From the NCBI GenBank assembly GCA_022497145.1, contig MU385943.1, positions 1 through 64,000 on the forward strand: a DNA stretch of 64,000 bases, in the 5' to 3' direction. Position numbers and translations under genes: made by a program. The notes under the pieces were generated by a model that was not told the DNA's origin, made no database searches, and saw only the letters and a program-made list of their open reading frames with translations. Within the stretch, counting starts at the first letter, position 1; each line of letters starts with the position of its first letter. This DNA comes from Rostrohypoxylon terebratum (lineage: Eukaryota; Ascomycota; Sordariomycetes; Xylariales; Hypoxylaceae). Positions 11,480 to 23,608 of this stretch are shown piece by piece.

Positions 11480-12584
11480 ATGGCTCACCTGCAAAACATT
11501 CCCAAATCCCGTCCTACCTATTTTCACCCCCACCAAACATACGAATCTCGTAAGTCCAGTCATACTCGTCCCACCAGCACTTTCATATGATTGATAAATG
11601 TCATAGAAGGTCGAGAGCTCGCTGGAACAACGCAGCATCCAGTCTATGACTATGATTTCTCTCCCACCGGGCGTCCCGTCCTAATGCAATGTGACCAAAA
11701 CAGTGCATGGCCGTCGTGTAAGAACCGATCTGCATTTGAGCAGAGAAGTTGTTCTCCCCCATCTGACGAGTTATAGATGATCATGTGATACCACATGGTG
11801 CAATGCCACACAAAGAATATTGGAGTAAATATTCGCAGCCAATCGCTCACTCTCCCGTAAGTGGTAGACCTGCCCGCGTGTTACCATTATTCCAATAATA
11901 GTGGATAGCAACGCTATTGATCATCCAACTCGCGGATGCAAGCTAACAATTTGAAGCGGCCTCCGCATCCGTCTTTACGATCTTCAGGTGAGGTCTCTTA
12001 TGCCGGCTCACCGATGCGTAGAAAGTCGGGGCGCAAACACAAAGATGATGCCGCGCAGTGTTATGAGCCAGAAGTCTGGAGCGTGACGCCGAAACGGAAG
12101 CCCGTTAAGAGCCAGTACCGGTTACTTCTTCCAGGCGCATACTCGGATCCTGGAATGGACCTCTCGATCGGCGCGCGTGATCGCGCTCGTCCCACGGGCA
12201 TGAGTGGAGATCCGATCTTCCCCAGCATCAAAGAAGCTGCCGAAGAGAGCAGAAGTCAGATCAGCAGCATGGATAAGCACGATGCGGCTGTTCCGCCTAG
12301 AGCTCCGAGGATCCCACGGTTGCCGACTCCCGATTTCAGTGAAAATGAGGAGAGCTACCAGTTCTGCTCATGTTGCAACGGAGATGATGCTCACGAAGAA
12401 GGCTGTTTGCAGGAAGAAGGTGCCCAGTCTAAGATGGAAAGACAACGTGAGTCTCCTTCTACTCGATAATCTCTTGATTACGGGGCCTATCCGAGTCCCT
12501 TGCCTAGATCTCCGTCCTAATCGACTTGGTGCAGTACATAATGCCAAGGCCTACATCGCGCGCAAGAATTCTCGCGTGCGTTAG
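11480..12584 (+). CDS. orphan protein, five exons
   Basis: Exons 11480-11549, 11607-11717, 11777-11856, 11957-12446 and 12535-12584 join in one frame to give 266 residues. Donors are GTAAGT, GTAAGA, GTAAGT and GTGAGT; the third intron has a CTAAC branch site 10 bases before its acceptor. The start MAHLQNIPKSRPTYFHPHQT lies after a C/T-rich leader. The protein is hydrophilic, with no signal peptide or membrane span. It has a basic stretch (SPMRRKSGRKHKDD), a proline-rich PPRAPRIPRLPTPDF segment and a cysteine group FCSCCNGDDAHEEGC at about 230-245 that could bind a metal. I do not recognise the family. Clean phase through four introns makes it a real gene; the junction between exons 3 and 4 is the least certain. 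Confidence 0.7.
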
Positions 12585-15271
12585 CTTAGGTTGAGCGGCA
12601 TGGTCTTTCGTCAAAAGTTTGGGTTGGGGAATGAGGGAACCTGTGGCGTTACGGCTTATTTATTTTGGGTCATGGCTTCTTTTGACTACTTGGAGTCTTG
12701 GATGGTCCAAGTAGGGGTGGCCTCACGTCTTTAAGGGATAAATCTGGTTTCCTACAAGTATAAAGGCGTGATGCCGATGTTGGGGCGTCGGCAAGATATT
12801 TCTCATGAGGAAAATGAAGTCGGGTAATGTAGTCAGCCGGGAAACGGAAGAAGTTGAAGGAGTTGGAGGGAGTCGGAGGGAGTCGGAGGGAGTGAGGTTT
12901 GGTTTAGGTGTGGTTAATGGTCGGAAAAGTGGCTCACTGCGGCTAGTGCTTTTAATTTGCGGTCATCTTAGCCACACCCGCCCCTCCCGCCGTGCTTTGC
13001 TATCCGCACCCCGAACCCCTAACTGTCGAAAAGAAGGACCGCGTGATTAGGTAATACGTGGCATATGGAACTGCTGAGTCATCATGCTGAGTCATCACAA
13101 ATGCCACCTACCTAACTGAGATAGACAGGTCGCAAGGTTTCCTTCCTCAATTCATACCTAGTAACAACACACTAGGTACATATCAATTCTATCTACTACT
13201 CCTGATTGCCAACACAATGGTATATGTACAAGTATTCTTAAGGTCTAATCCTAATACGAGACACTAGCAATACTCGTCATTCCCCGCTCTGTTCCGTCTG
13301 CTTCATATCTCAGGAGCAGAATTGGGGTCTGTGAGAGCCGACTTATAAAAGGATTTTTTATATCCATACGATCATCTTAAAAACGTTCGTTTTGAGCGGC
13401 TACGTCATTGACAGAATACCTATCCAAGCTTGAATATACTTGGCCACCCATGATCCGAGCCTGACTCCGGACTTCTACGTCATTATAATCCCTCAACTTC
13501 TGCCTAGGCCGATCTCATAACACACTTATAGCCGAAACGGCGAAACGGGCGATTTTGTTGTTGGCCCAGCAAGACTATCAGCTGGTCTACCCAAAGAGGA
13601 AAGCCCTATCACATCAACATAGAGCCCTCGAATACCTGTTATCTGAGCAACTTGTGAACCTTGCGACGGCAAAAATCATCTTCCGCCGTCTTGAATCCAC
13701 AACTTTCATCACCGAACGCTTGGACTGAGCAACCGTGGCGATACAGACGAGCTTGATGGTAATCAGATCTCCTAGGCTTCTCGGCAGAGCTTCCATTCAG
13801 TGCCACATGCAGAATATTAGGCAGTCGATGTGGTCTGGGGCCAGTCTAGCGGCGACGAAACTTGCGAGAAAACTGACAGAAACAAAACATAGGTATTCGA
13901 CATGAAAATCAGACGAGCTTATGTACTTCGTACTAAAGCGGAGCGTAGTCATTGTGTTGAAGCCAAGACACTACTATAGTCCACAATAGTAGATTGTTTC
14001 CTACATCGCCATGAAAAATATACTATCAATTCCAGAATAGGAATATGTGTGTTCATATCCTTGAATGACAATGAGTAGGTGCTATACTGTGTCTATGTAG
14101 CTTGATACTGTACTCATACTGTAGTACAAGTTAGGACACGCACGGACGGGGTTTCAATAGCTTACGTAATTTAAGGCCGACGAGGGATTTCTAATTTGGG
14201 GGCTTGTTTCATTCCTTGGCCCCCTCAAACAAGGAACATGCAGCGAAATGGCAGCACGACAATGCTTGAAAACCAACAAATTTCGGCAGATCAGATCCTC
14301 AAAATGAAGAAATAGGATATTGAGAAGTCGGAAAGTTGAGGCGTTCATTGATCGATGCGTTTGATACGTTTATCGAAGTATATTTTCTAGATTTATCGTG
14401 TTGTTTATATTTAAAGAGTAAGTGGCTCAAGGCCGACATCTTGTTTATGTCACATCTATGTATTTCGTATGTGGCTTGACTTGCATATTGCTTTCCCCGT
14501 CTTCTCGTCATCATTGGCTGTATCTGCCGTTATCCCGTCGTTTGTTCCATCGTGGAGGAATCTTCATGTCTTCGAGTTAGTATTAGGTTTCCCGAATAGG
14601 TAATCGAGGCATTGGTTGAAGATACGAGGTTGAGAATTGCAAGGTTAATTCTCATCTCAGCCGTCCCAGGCGGATGGGTAGAGGCTCTAATAAGTACGGA
14701 GATCATCTGCCTATAATAAGAAAACCGCCAAGCCGGCTTGCTTGCTTTTTGCTCATTTTGGGCTTGCCCAGCCTCCCTCACCCCGTTACCCCCCGCATCC
14801 TACCACACTCCGGACCAATTGTCCAGTCCTGACCCCCCATTCCCGAGAACCGAGCTACTTCATTTGACCCATACATCACGACATCGTTTATACCGGCATC
14901 ATCACTCACATATGCACCTTTATTTTTGTCATCATTCGTGGGATTCCAACTCCAGCATGAAGAAGTGGAGAATATTGAGTTTATCATCTCACATCTTGGT
15001 CCTTGCTGACGGATACCACATAGCCACAACCTGAATATTCCATGTTCGGGTTGCCGCTAGATCAGGTATTAGAATGGGGGTTGACGCTCCTCAAAGAACG
15101 CTCTACCACGAGCATGATATCTAGTGGATTATTCGAGAGGTATATATCTCTCGACGATGTCCCTTACAGGTACAATCCCACTTCATCCCACCTTTTATCA
15201 TTGCGCCTAGTTTAATTTCTCATAGTTTTCTTCCGGCCGTCTTGCATGAGCTCAGTCAGCAAAGCAAGACC
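12585..15271. other. intergenic
   Basis: About 2.7 kb without a supportable gene. It holds a short 10-bp tandem repeat (12861-12890) and several AT-rich tracts. The final 100 bases before 15272 are pyrimidine-rich and probably the GH79 promoter and leader. Confidence 0.5.
12861..12890. repeat. 10-bp tandem repeat
   Basis: Three consecutive units of AGTYGGAGGG (the first has T, the next two have C). Purine-rich on the + strand. Confidence 0.8.
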
Positions 15272-16870
15272 ATGTGCCCACAACTTTCGAGGCTATTCTC
15301 TCTGTTGCTGGCCCTGACGGGGTTTGCGTCAACGGCGACCTTCTCTGTCGACATACCGGCGGGGTCTGCTGTGAATCTTTCTGACAAGATCGACTCTAGC
15401 TTTCCCGGCTTTGCCTTCGAGGAAGCGTCTTTCGTTCGGTATGCTCAATATGACGATGGCAGCCCTAACACTTTTTCCATAAATCTCATCAAGGCTGTTA
15501 CCTCGCGAACGGGCGGATATCCGATCATCCGGCTCGGTGGAACGTCGCCGGACTACGGCAGATATCTTCCGGGACAGGAAGAACCCGCGCTACCTATTGC
15601 TGAACAGGACAATTATCAGAATGTTGGATACACAACTATTGGGCCTTCTTACTGGAAATTGACCCAGAATTTTCCAGGGGCCAAGTACATGGTCCAAGTT
15701 CCGTTGGCGACAACGAATATCAGCGAGACCATTGCCTGGGCTCAATCTGCAGTAGCAGGCATCGGCCTGGATAACATCCATTCGATACAGCCAGGCAATG
15801 AGGCGGATTTATATTCTGACACCTTTACGGGGGAAGGCGGAGTTGAATTGAATCCTCCAGAATATCAGGGTACTCTTTCGAACAAGACCTACGTTGGCAA
15901 CTGGACTAAATACGCGGATGCGGTATTGGGAGCTGTGGACCTACCAGAAGGTCGCTTCTTCACGGCTTTCGATGTCGCAACCCACTTCGGTGACGCGGTG
16001 CAGGAAGAAGCGTACATCTTCGATGTGGAGACATGTTTCGATCTCGGGATTGATAACAAGAGTATAATCAAAGAGGTTTCGCATCATTATTACCAGCAGA
16101 ACGCTGGGACTGCCGCTGACCTAGCCGCTGGACTCATGGACACGAGTGTTACCCACAACCACCTCGATCAATTCAAGCGTCGCATATCATGGTTGAAGAA
16201 CAACCGCCCCGAAATCGATTTCATCCTCAACGAGGTTGGAAACTCTCTATTCAGAACTAACCGGTATGAGTTCCAAGCCCGCCTCGGTAGCGCGCTTTGG
16301 CAAGTCGATTTCTACCTCTACAGTATGGCGATCGGCATTAAGCGAATCAATTACCAGCAGATCATGCACGCAGGATACGATCTATGGTTACCTGTGGCAA
16401 GCGCTGGCTACGACGCGCAGGTGTTTTCTAACTTCTACTCGCAACCGTTCGTGGCAGACTTCATCGGGTCCTCGGGCCGGACGCAAGTGGCCAAGTTGGA
16501 TCTATCTGGCAGCATTCCTCCCGCGAATGTGGCTGTCTATGGAGCATACGAAGATAACGTGGCCAAGAGGATAGCTATCACTAACTTGAACTATTGGAAT
16601 AAGACATCTTCTGGCACAGATAGACCTAGCGTCACGGTTGACCTATCGGTCCCGGATGGAGTTAAATCTGTCAAGGTCTACTACTTGACCAGTCCTCTAG
16701 GAGCGGGCGCCGCAGCGGATAATATCACGTACGCCGGCAGCCAGTGGACATACGAAAGCCTTGGCGAGGAAGTCAAAAATGTTGTAAACGATACCAAGAA
16801 TATTACCGTCAGTGACGGAGTCGCAAGCGTCACGGTTCAAAACAGTGAAGCGGTCCTTGTTTGGCTATAA
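15272..16870 (+). CDS. secreted GH79 family beta-glucuronidase
   Basis: Intronless, 532 residues. The ATG at 15272 opens a signal peptide (MCPQLSRLFSLLLALTGFASTA); the open frame extends a little upstream only through a TTG. The catalytic domain is a GH-A type (beta/alpha)8 barrel. The acid/base glutamate is in SIQPGNEADLY (E177) and the nucleophile in FILNEVGNSL (E321), the usual pair of GH79. The RLGGTSPDYGRY segment near residue 90 is typical of fungal members. The C-terminal 150 residues form the beta-sandwich domain found in GH79 enzymes. At least six N-x-S/T sites are present. Fungal GH79 enzymes remove (4-O-methyl)glucuronic acid from arabinogalactan side chains or related glycans, outside the cell. 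It stands alone, with over 2 kb of spacer on each side. Family assignment is firm; exact substrate is not. Confidence 0.9.
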   Translation: MCPQLSRLFSLLLALTGFASTATFSVDIPAGSAVNLSDKIDSSFPGFAFEEASFVRYAQYDDGSPNTFSINLIKAVTSRTGGYPIIRLGGTSPDYGRYLPGQEEPALPIAEQDNYQNVGYTTIGPSYWKLTQNFPGAKYMVQVPLATTNISETIAWAQSAVAGIGLDNIHSIQPGNEADLYSDTFTGEGGVELNPPEYQGTLSNKTYVGNWTKYADAVLGAVDLPEGRFFTAFDVATHFGDAVQEEAYIFDVETCFDLGIDNKSIIKEVSHHYYQQNAGTAADLAAGLMDTSVTHNHLDQFKRRISWLKNNRPEIDFILNEVGNSLFRTNRYEFQARLGSALWQVDFYLYSMAIGIKRINYQQIMHAGYDLWLPVASAGYDAQVFSNFYSQPFVADFIGSSGRTQVAKLDLSGSIPPANVAVYGAYEDNVAKRIAITNLNYWNKTSSGTDRPSVTVDLSVPDGVKSVKVYYLTSPLGAGAAADNITYAGSQWTYESLGEEVKNVVNDTKNITVSDGVASVTVQNSEAVLVWL

Positions 16871-19800
16871 TCGACAGGTTTCGAATAATAGCATTCAATT
16901 CAATATCTTGATTTTTCAGCACCAAATGAGCATTCTCCTATCCATGACCCCATTCTCTTAGTCAGCATATTGTAACAGATTTCATCGACACGCTGACGCT
17001 CATTATTCGTCTTACGCAAGCATGCCGTGGAAGGTAAGGTATCACTACAGGCTGAAGCTGCGGCAGCTGAGTGTGGTCGGAGTGTGGTCGACAATATATT
17101 CAAGTCGCAAAGGAGGTGGTTGTCTACCAGACCGGTCTGGAGGTTAGTCTTTTTCATCGCTTGTGATAATTTTGACTGACCAACTATCTCCTACCCGCCC
17201 ACCAAGTATGCATATACATGTGAAGCATCTCCCACATATGTTGTGTACTCAAGTCTACCCCTAGGTGCAAGCAAAATTGTCGCAGTGCTATGCAAGACAC
17301 TTATGACGTGGTCTCTGCATATGCAAGGGATGATCGAAGTATGTCCAGCCCTTTGTCAGCTCCTGAAATGACATGTGCCTAAAGATATCTAGTTGGGCTA
17401 TTACGTCCTGTCGTACGAGTTTGCCGTCTCCTGAAACCATATTTGAGCTGAACTTGTACTTACCCACTGACAGCTAGCCACTCAAGCTTGTGGGAAATGC
17501 ATGATTCTATCCGGGTTTATTGCTAGAAGCATCCATCGAGGGGAAATTTTCCTTCCGGCACAGTTCATCGACGGCCTGTATTCCGGAGTCAATAGCTTGG
17601 GGCTAGTTCTATTAGGGCCGGGTAAGCTCTACAGCGGCAACGTCACCTGCGAAGTTCAGGCACATATCGCCTAATACCAGGAGCAAGACTCTAACGTAGT
17701 CCATTGGGAGAAGAATTATCTCAAATTACGAGTACCCTAACTGCCAGAGCTTCAGGACTGGCATCCCTCTATCCTTGTAGTTCTGTGAGTGATTTGACAT
17801 TATATAGCAACCCCTGACATGGCCATCTTCCTCTGTATGCTTAGGGGCGCGTGCTAGGTTAGGAACCGAGTTTCCATCATGTTCTATGCACCATCTAGTA
17901 CCATTATCTTTAATACCAGGTCAGAGGTAGCCCTAGATCATTCGAGATACGTCCCTATTCTCTTGATCAAAGACTTACTAGAGATAGCCTATTTTCGTCT
18001 ATGAAGGTCAGGGCTTGATTGGTCAGGACTCTAGATTGAGTGGAGATTATAGCAGACCGGCATAAAGCTAGTAGGCGTATTACTAAGCAGGTATTCCCCC
18101 CTTTTCACCGACTCAGGGTTATCCACGGGTTGATTTTTCTATCCTAACTTGCCCTTCCAGTTATTGACTATTGAGTGGTTGGTATGAAGTGATGATTGGT
18201 AGCTTTTATCACACTATAACGTCATCAAACTTTTCAATACAATGTTGCACAAGAATTTAAATATACGTCAAAGAGGGTGCTTGGCGAGTATGTAGTCGAG
18301 ACAGAACATTCTATAGCTCCACAGGAATACCTAGTAGTTTTAGCACTACTAGATGCTAGCGATGTAGGCTTTGACACGTAGTTTATCTCACTCCCGCTGA
18401 AGGATCGTAGAAACTGTAAGATTCAGTTGGGTTGTGTATTGCTGTATCCAATGAACTATTTTCAGAGCTGCTTTTAGATATTTTTTTACCAATTCCTTGT
18501 CAACCACGTGCCTCCCTGGAAGAACTGACATCGAAGTTATCTGGGGAATGACACTGGCCTTGGTCCAACGTTCCACGGGGTAACCGGTTCGACTCTCATG
18601 TTGACGGTTCTTCAAGATAGTTGTCCTATTCAGTGGTTGCCAATCCCAAGAGGATCCGGCCTACGAATTACCCACGATGAGCTGCATACTGCTACCCAAA
18701 AATGAGTTCATCTCGTTTATGTAGATTTGATGCTACCGTGTCATGGGTGGTACTTGGTTGGGCATCGTCACTATTGGCATCTGGGGTTAGTAATCTTGCA
18801 GCTACTAGTAGTAGTAATCAATCCGGGATCGTGCTAGCTGGGACTGCTAGGGTCTAGAATCTGAATTACGTCATGGACATATGACGTAATGGCAAAGCGT
18901 GAGCCGAGAGACACTATGTACCGGTAGGTATTCATCTTAAATTCTGGCAATATGTGAAAAACGTGAGATTTAGCACTGCGAGCATTCGACGTAGGTCGCG
19001 AAGAGAATAGGCTCGGAAGTGGAGGCATTCATGGAAGAGGGTGTTCTGATGTGAAGCCTGAGAGGATGGTGTTGGCCCGACCTGTCAGCCTGTCAGCCTG
19101 TCCAGTTGAAAGCCAAGCGAGACCTAGGAATGAATCACGAGGCGGAATTCACCAAATGTGTTACAATATGGTACACACGCTCGTAATATTCAAGTAGGTA
19201 ATAGATTACATTTAAGTGAGTTGGGAATCTGTGCTGCCAGGATCTCCTTTAACCATGTGAGTGCATTTGAGTCCTCATCGCACAAATAGGAAGAATCGGA
19301 GCAGTTGGAGACAGGACGAAGTCATTTCTAACTCGGTCATGGACCTGCATTTAGGAGGTTTTCTTCCAGCTGATGCTGGATCGGGAATGCCAAAATCTAA
19401 TTTGTTAGAGAGTAGGCCCCCTCCCGTGTCTAGCCCGCCACTATTTATCGAACACGGCGCCTATGACGGTTCGCCGTTGAACCGGCTCGACCCGAACCAA
19501 TGAGCAGTATTTGGAACTGTAGTTAATCTGGGATGTTTGGGAGATAGGATTTGACTGACGTATGCGAGTTCCCTCCAACCCGCGTGAGGTGGTAGATGCT
19601 ACTGTATCGAATATGTACCACATTGCCGGAAGATCAGCATGGCCTTTCCAATAAAGAGAAAAGCTTGAAAACCCGAGAATCCTAATGATGTACGAGAGCC
19701 GAGCGGCGAGTATGGGGTATATCAGAATGGGAGGCGTGGCAGCGTCGTCTCATCGATCGTCTCACAACGGCTGTAACCTTGAAATATGTAATCGATATTT

Positions 19801-19882
19801 GGCCGATAATTATATCTCCAATATCGGAGACGGAGACGAAGCTACATGTGTAACTCTAGCTTGACGGATGAGATACTTGCCT

Positions 19883-19896
19883 ACTAGGTACCTAGT
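19883..19896. repeat. intergenic palindrome ACTAGGTACCTAGT
   Basis: Perfect 14-bp palindrome. The identical 14-mer occurs again at 49789-49802. Confidence 0.9.
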
Positions 19897-20793
19897 CCTA
19901 CCTACTTGGGTAAGTACTCAATATATATCTATATACTAGTACGTTGGCGATCAACTCTCTCTAAGATGTCAATCTGGGATTCTGGGTCAATGAGGCTCTA
20001 GGGCTGAGGATGACCAAGGCTGAATGAGAAGAAACATGTCGACGATTGACAGCGAAAGATCCTTTATTGGAAATAGCCTTGCAGAGTTGCAGAGACTATG
20101 CATGACGAAGGATTGTTGGAGCTCAACCAGTTAAACATTGAACTTGAAGTAGAACGCGGGACCGGGTGCCGTGCCATAGCAGTAGAAGAGGACTGTCCGG
20201 ATGGATTCAAGAAGTTTTTTTTGCCATGTCATTGGTTTGACATGGGATATATCGGATCTGCCAAGGGATTTGTAGCGAATGATAATGATCAAAAGCAAGG
20301 TTGACAGGGTTAAGTTCTTTAGTCTGGGGGAACCGATGATGAATTTTGGGTCCATGGCCCATGGGTCACGTCACAAGGCAATTGGTCTATGCGCAGTAAC
20401 TTCCACAGTAACTTCCACAATTTCCACAATTTCCCTGCAAATTCCTAGGAAAATAGCGGAGACAAAATAGTGTGGTGGGACCGGCTGAGGAAATGACGAT
20501 ACTACATACGTCATTACGTCATGAATTGTTTGTTCTTATCTGTTTCTTTTTTCTGTTTTTCTGGGGTCTCTCCCATGAAATCCATTACCTAGTAGCAGTT
20601 GTAAATCCCACAAAGAGTCATGATGGGACTTTACGATGGGGGTTAAGTATCCAATGAATAGAATACTCCCCGACAACTTCCCCCAGACAAAAAGGGAAAA
20701 AAAAACCACGACGATTTTCCGTTACCCGTCCTTTTTTCTGTATTTTCGCATAGCTACATTGCACATACCTCTGCATGCATGTATAACTGTGTA

Positions 20794-20829
20794 TACCTAG
20801 GTATGTATATGTATATGTATATGTATATG
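20794..20829. repeat. TACCTAGGTA palindrome followed by TATATG microsatellite
   Basis: Palindrome TACCTAGGTA at 20794-20803 runs directly into about four to five GTATAT units ending near 20829. Confidence 0.85.
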
Positions 20830-23608
20830 CATGTAGATATCAGCCCGCATACACGTATAGTACACATTGGATGTGTTCATTCGCATACGATAACCGGATC
20901 TGGCCAGGATGAGATGAGACCCTGCTGCACGTCCAGCACGTCCAACACGTCTCGATATTAGAGGTTTTAAGGTAGGAGGCTCGCCAAGGCTGACGACTGA
21001 GTCGGATTATGTACCGCAACTTGTGCCGTCTGTCGTGTATCGCCGTGTACTCGGGCTGATGTTGTACATACTACACATCCGTCACTTTGAAACTACGTAG
21101 ACGCGGTAGCCTCAATACCCAGTAAACATTAGAACGAATGATATTCCATATTATGCAATTGAATCCTTAGATGCTACATAGCAGAGGTCTAACATCGGAA
21201 AAAACAAACATCGATGTTGACTTTGGGCATTTGTATGACATTAACTCGATGTAGAGTAACCGTACTTGGGAGGAGGTAGAGGGGAACTTCTCATATTTTC
21301 GGAAGAGTAAATGTCGATCACATGCTGCCCTAGTCGTCCCGTCGTCACATGTACAGTACATACAGCATACCCGCCTTACTATTGCCAGCTCCATCCATAA
21401 TACCTAGTACCTAGTGCCTTATTACAGCATAGTACTTCGTAGTAGTAGTTGAATTAATGGTACTCTTTACTTGTAGGAAAAGAGCCCTGAAGAATCAAGA
21501 TATCTATCTCAGTCTCGTAGTCTCGTTCGCATCCATCCTCGCCGGCGGATCAGATTTCACTGGCGCCGTCTTGGCGGCGGTTGTAAACTGTTTGTTTGGT
21601 AATGATATCGTGGTCAATTTCCGATATCGACGATGGTGGTGATGGGTGGTGATGCTGAAAATGTCATGCACGGTTACTGCATGTATCCTCCATTTAGGTA
21701 TTGGAGGTGCGGGTGCGTCGCAACCTCGGACAACTCTGGACTCTGGAGAACTTAGAATTTGAATTTTTGTACACTATGATACCTAATTCTACATGCTATT
21801 TCTGTATTATACCTACCTACCTAGTATTAATGCATGTGAGTTTTATTTTCTGGGACCGTGTATAGCGTTGTACTACCCAAAGGTACCTAGTATTGCACAT
21901 TTAATATAGATGTACAGTACATGAGCTGTCTTACCGAATCTCCCGTCTCCACATGGACCGACTTAACCTGATTCGTCGCTTTGTCCTACCTTGTGCCAGA
22001 TCAAGCAATTTCGGGCAGTCAGCCAGCGTGCTCTTCTCTCACATAAACTGGTACTTGAGGTACATGCGGATACGTTTCTCTTTTTTGTCTTTTTCTTTTC
22101 TTTTCTTCGGAAGGTCTCGAACAGGTTTTGTCATCAAAAGAATAAATTGCCTGGCTTGCGCAGTGCCTTTTTCCCACTACCAAATTCTTGATTTTTAGTG
22201 CCCCTGACACAATTGCTTTTTTTGGGGGACCTCAAGTTACGTTATGTGGCGAGACGGAGGGCTTATTTAGTTTTATTGTATTTTATCTTATTTTTTGTTT
22301 TTACACTTGGGCATAATAGGGCCGTACCTACTAAGTTGTAGGGCATAGTATGTACAACGGACTTACAGCAGGTAAGCAGGTACGATATAGTACTAATTCT
22401 CGCACAGCAGCAGGGGCAAGTGCGAACTTACATAGATTTGCCTTGGATGTGTACTTGGGACACTTGGGCTACCTTGGAACTCTACTGTAGACCCCTAGTA
22501 AGAATATGGTAATTTGAAAGTAAGGTACGCTACGGTACGCTAAGCCAAACCCACTACATCATCAGGCGACATCGATCTCGGATACAAGCACTACATAGAA
22601 GAGCGCTAAGCAAGGTCCATAACCATGTAAATGTACGTAGTTCTTTCGATGTAGGAAAGTTAGGTACGTAGTTCATGTAGCTAGCCGTTAAACACTCGCA
22701 CAGTCGTCATTTCTCCCACCTTTCTTTTCAATGTTCCTCATCCTTTGATAATTCCTGTCCGCCCCAAACCTCATAACTCTCGGTCAATTTCCACTCCAGT
22801 CCTTACACCATTTACGTTACCTATCCTATTTTCTCACTCGGGGATTTTAGACCTGTGTTTTCTTGACCTACCATAGAGTAAATCTCTTGTGAGAGCGACG
22901 CTTATTTTCAATTCAATTTAGCATTGTGAGAGAGACAGCAGAGAAGAAGTGAGAAAGAGCTATAACCACGCGATAGAAGTTTGTGACTTGCATTACAGCG
23001 AAAGAGAAAGGAGAAGGAAAGGGAAACCTATCGTCTTGCAGCCTGCTCCCCGCCGAACCCTACAAATACCTACCACTACATTCCTGCTTACACGTATAAC
23101 ACGTACATACGTCTGTTACAAACCAAGACAAACTCATATCCACCAGGCCCAAAGACCGACCCGTTTGGAATATTTAGTATCCGGTTTACTGTTCGTTCAA
23201 CCACTCTTGTCGAATCGCACACAGGTTAGGTTAGGTACATTGCCGAAAGCCAAAACCGCGAACTCAAACAGCAATACTCCGGCAACCTCCCGCTAATTTG
23301 CCGCATATTCGTTGTTCAACCGGACATACTTAGGTAGTAGTTAACCTTGGAATTGAGGAACAGCACGGAACAGCACCCGCGCTGCGACTTGGACAGTTTG
23401 GGTTTGCTTGGTTCGAGCTTGAAACCGTTTTTAGGGGTCTTGGACCGGTAGCGCGTTCGAGTTTCTTGTCTCGCTAAAGAGAGACAACGGACAACGGGGG
23501 TTGAGAGGAAGAGTGGAAAGCGGAAAGAGAGGAAGCCTAAGGCGCAATTGTTTTGGGTTATTTGAATGTGACGTCTGTTTGGTTACCAATTACCAAAATC
23601 AAAAAAAA

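Larger units (their letters stand above)
16871..23608. other. 6.7-kb gene-free region with minor repeats
   Basis: The longest gap in the window. Frames are short and stop-dense on both strands; none shows protein-like composition or coherent splicing. It has small repeats: three CCTGTCAG units near 19080, duplicated CAGTAACTTCCA and CAATTTCCA near 20396-20435, a TATATG microsatellite at 20801-20829, and palindromes at 19883-19896 and 20794-20803. The last 700 bases are probably promoter and a long leader of the kinase gene at 23609. No transposase remnant was recognised. Regulatory or long non-coding RNA function is possible but not shown. Confidence 0.5.

Noticed and set aside
18540..18605. 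GGTTCGACTC resembling a tRNA T-arm
   Set aside because: No matching acceptor, D or anticodon stems could be paired around it.
22949..23296. 115-codon frame upstream of the kinase gene
   Set aside because: It begins at a GTG within the presumed leader/promoter and has low-complexity basic composition. It is not a convincing uORF because it lacks an ATG start.
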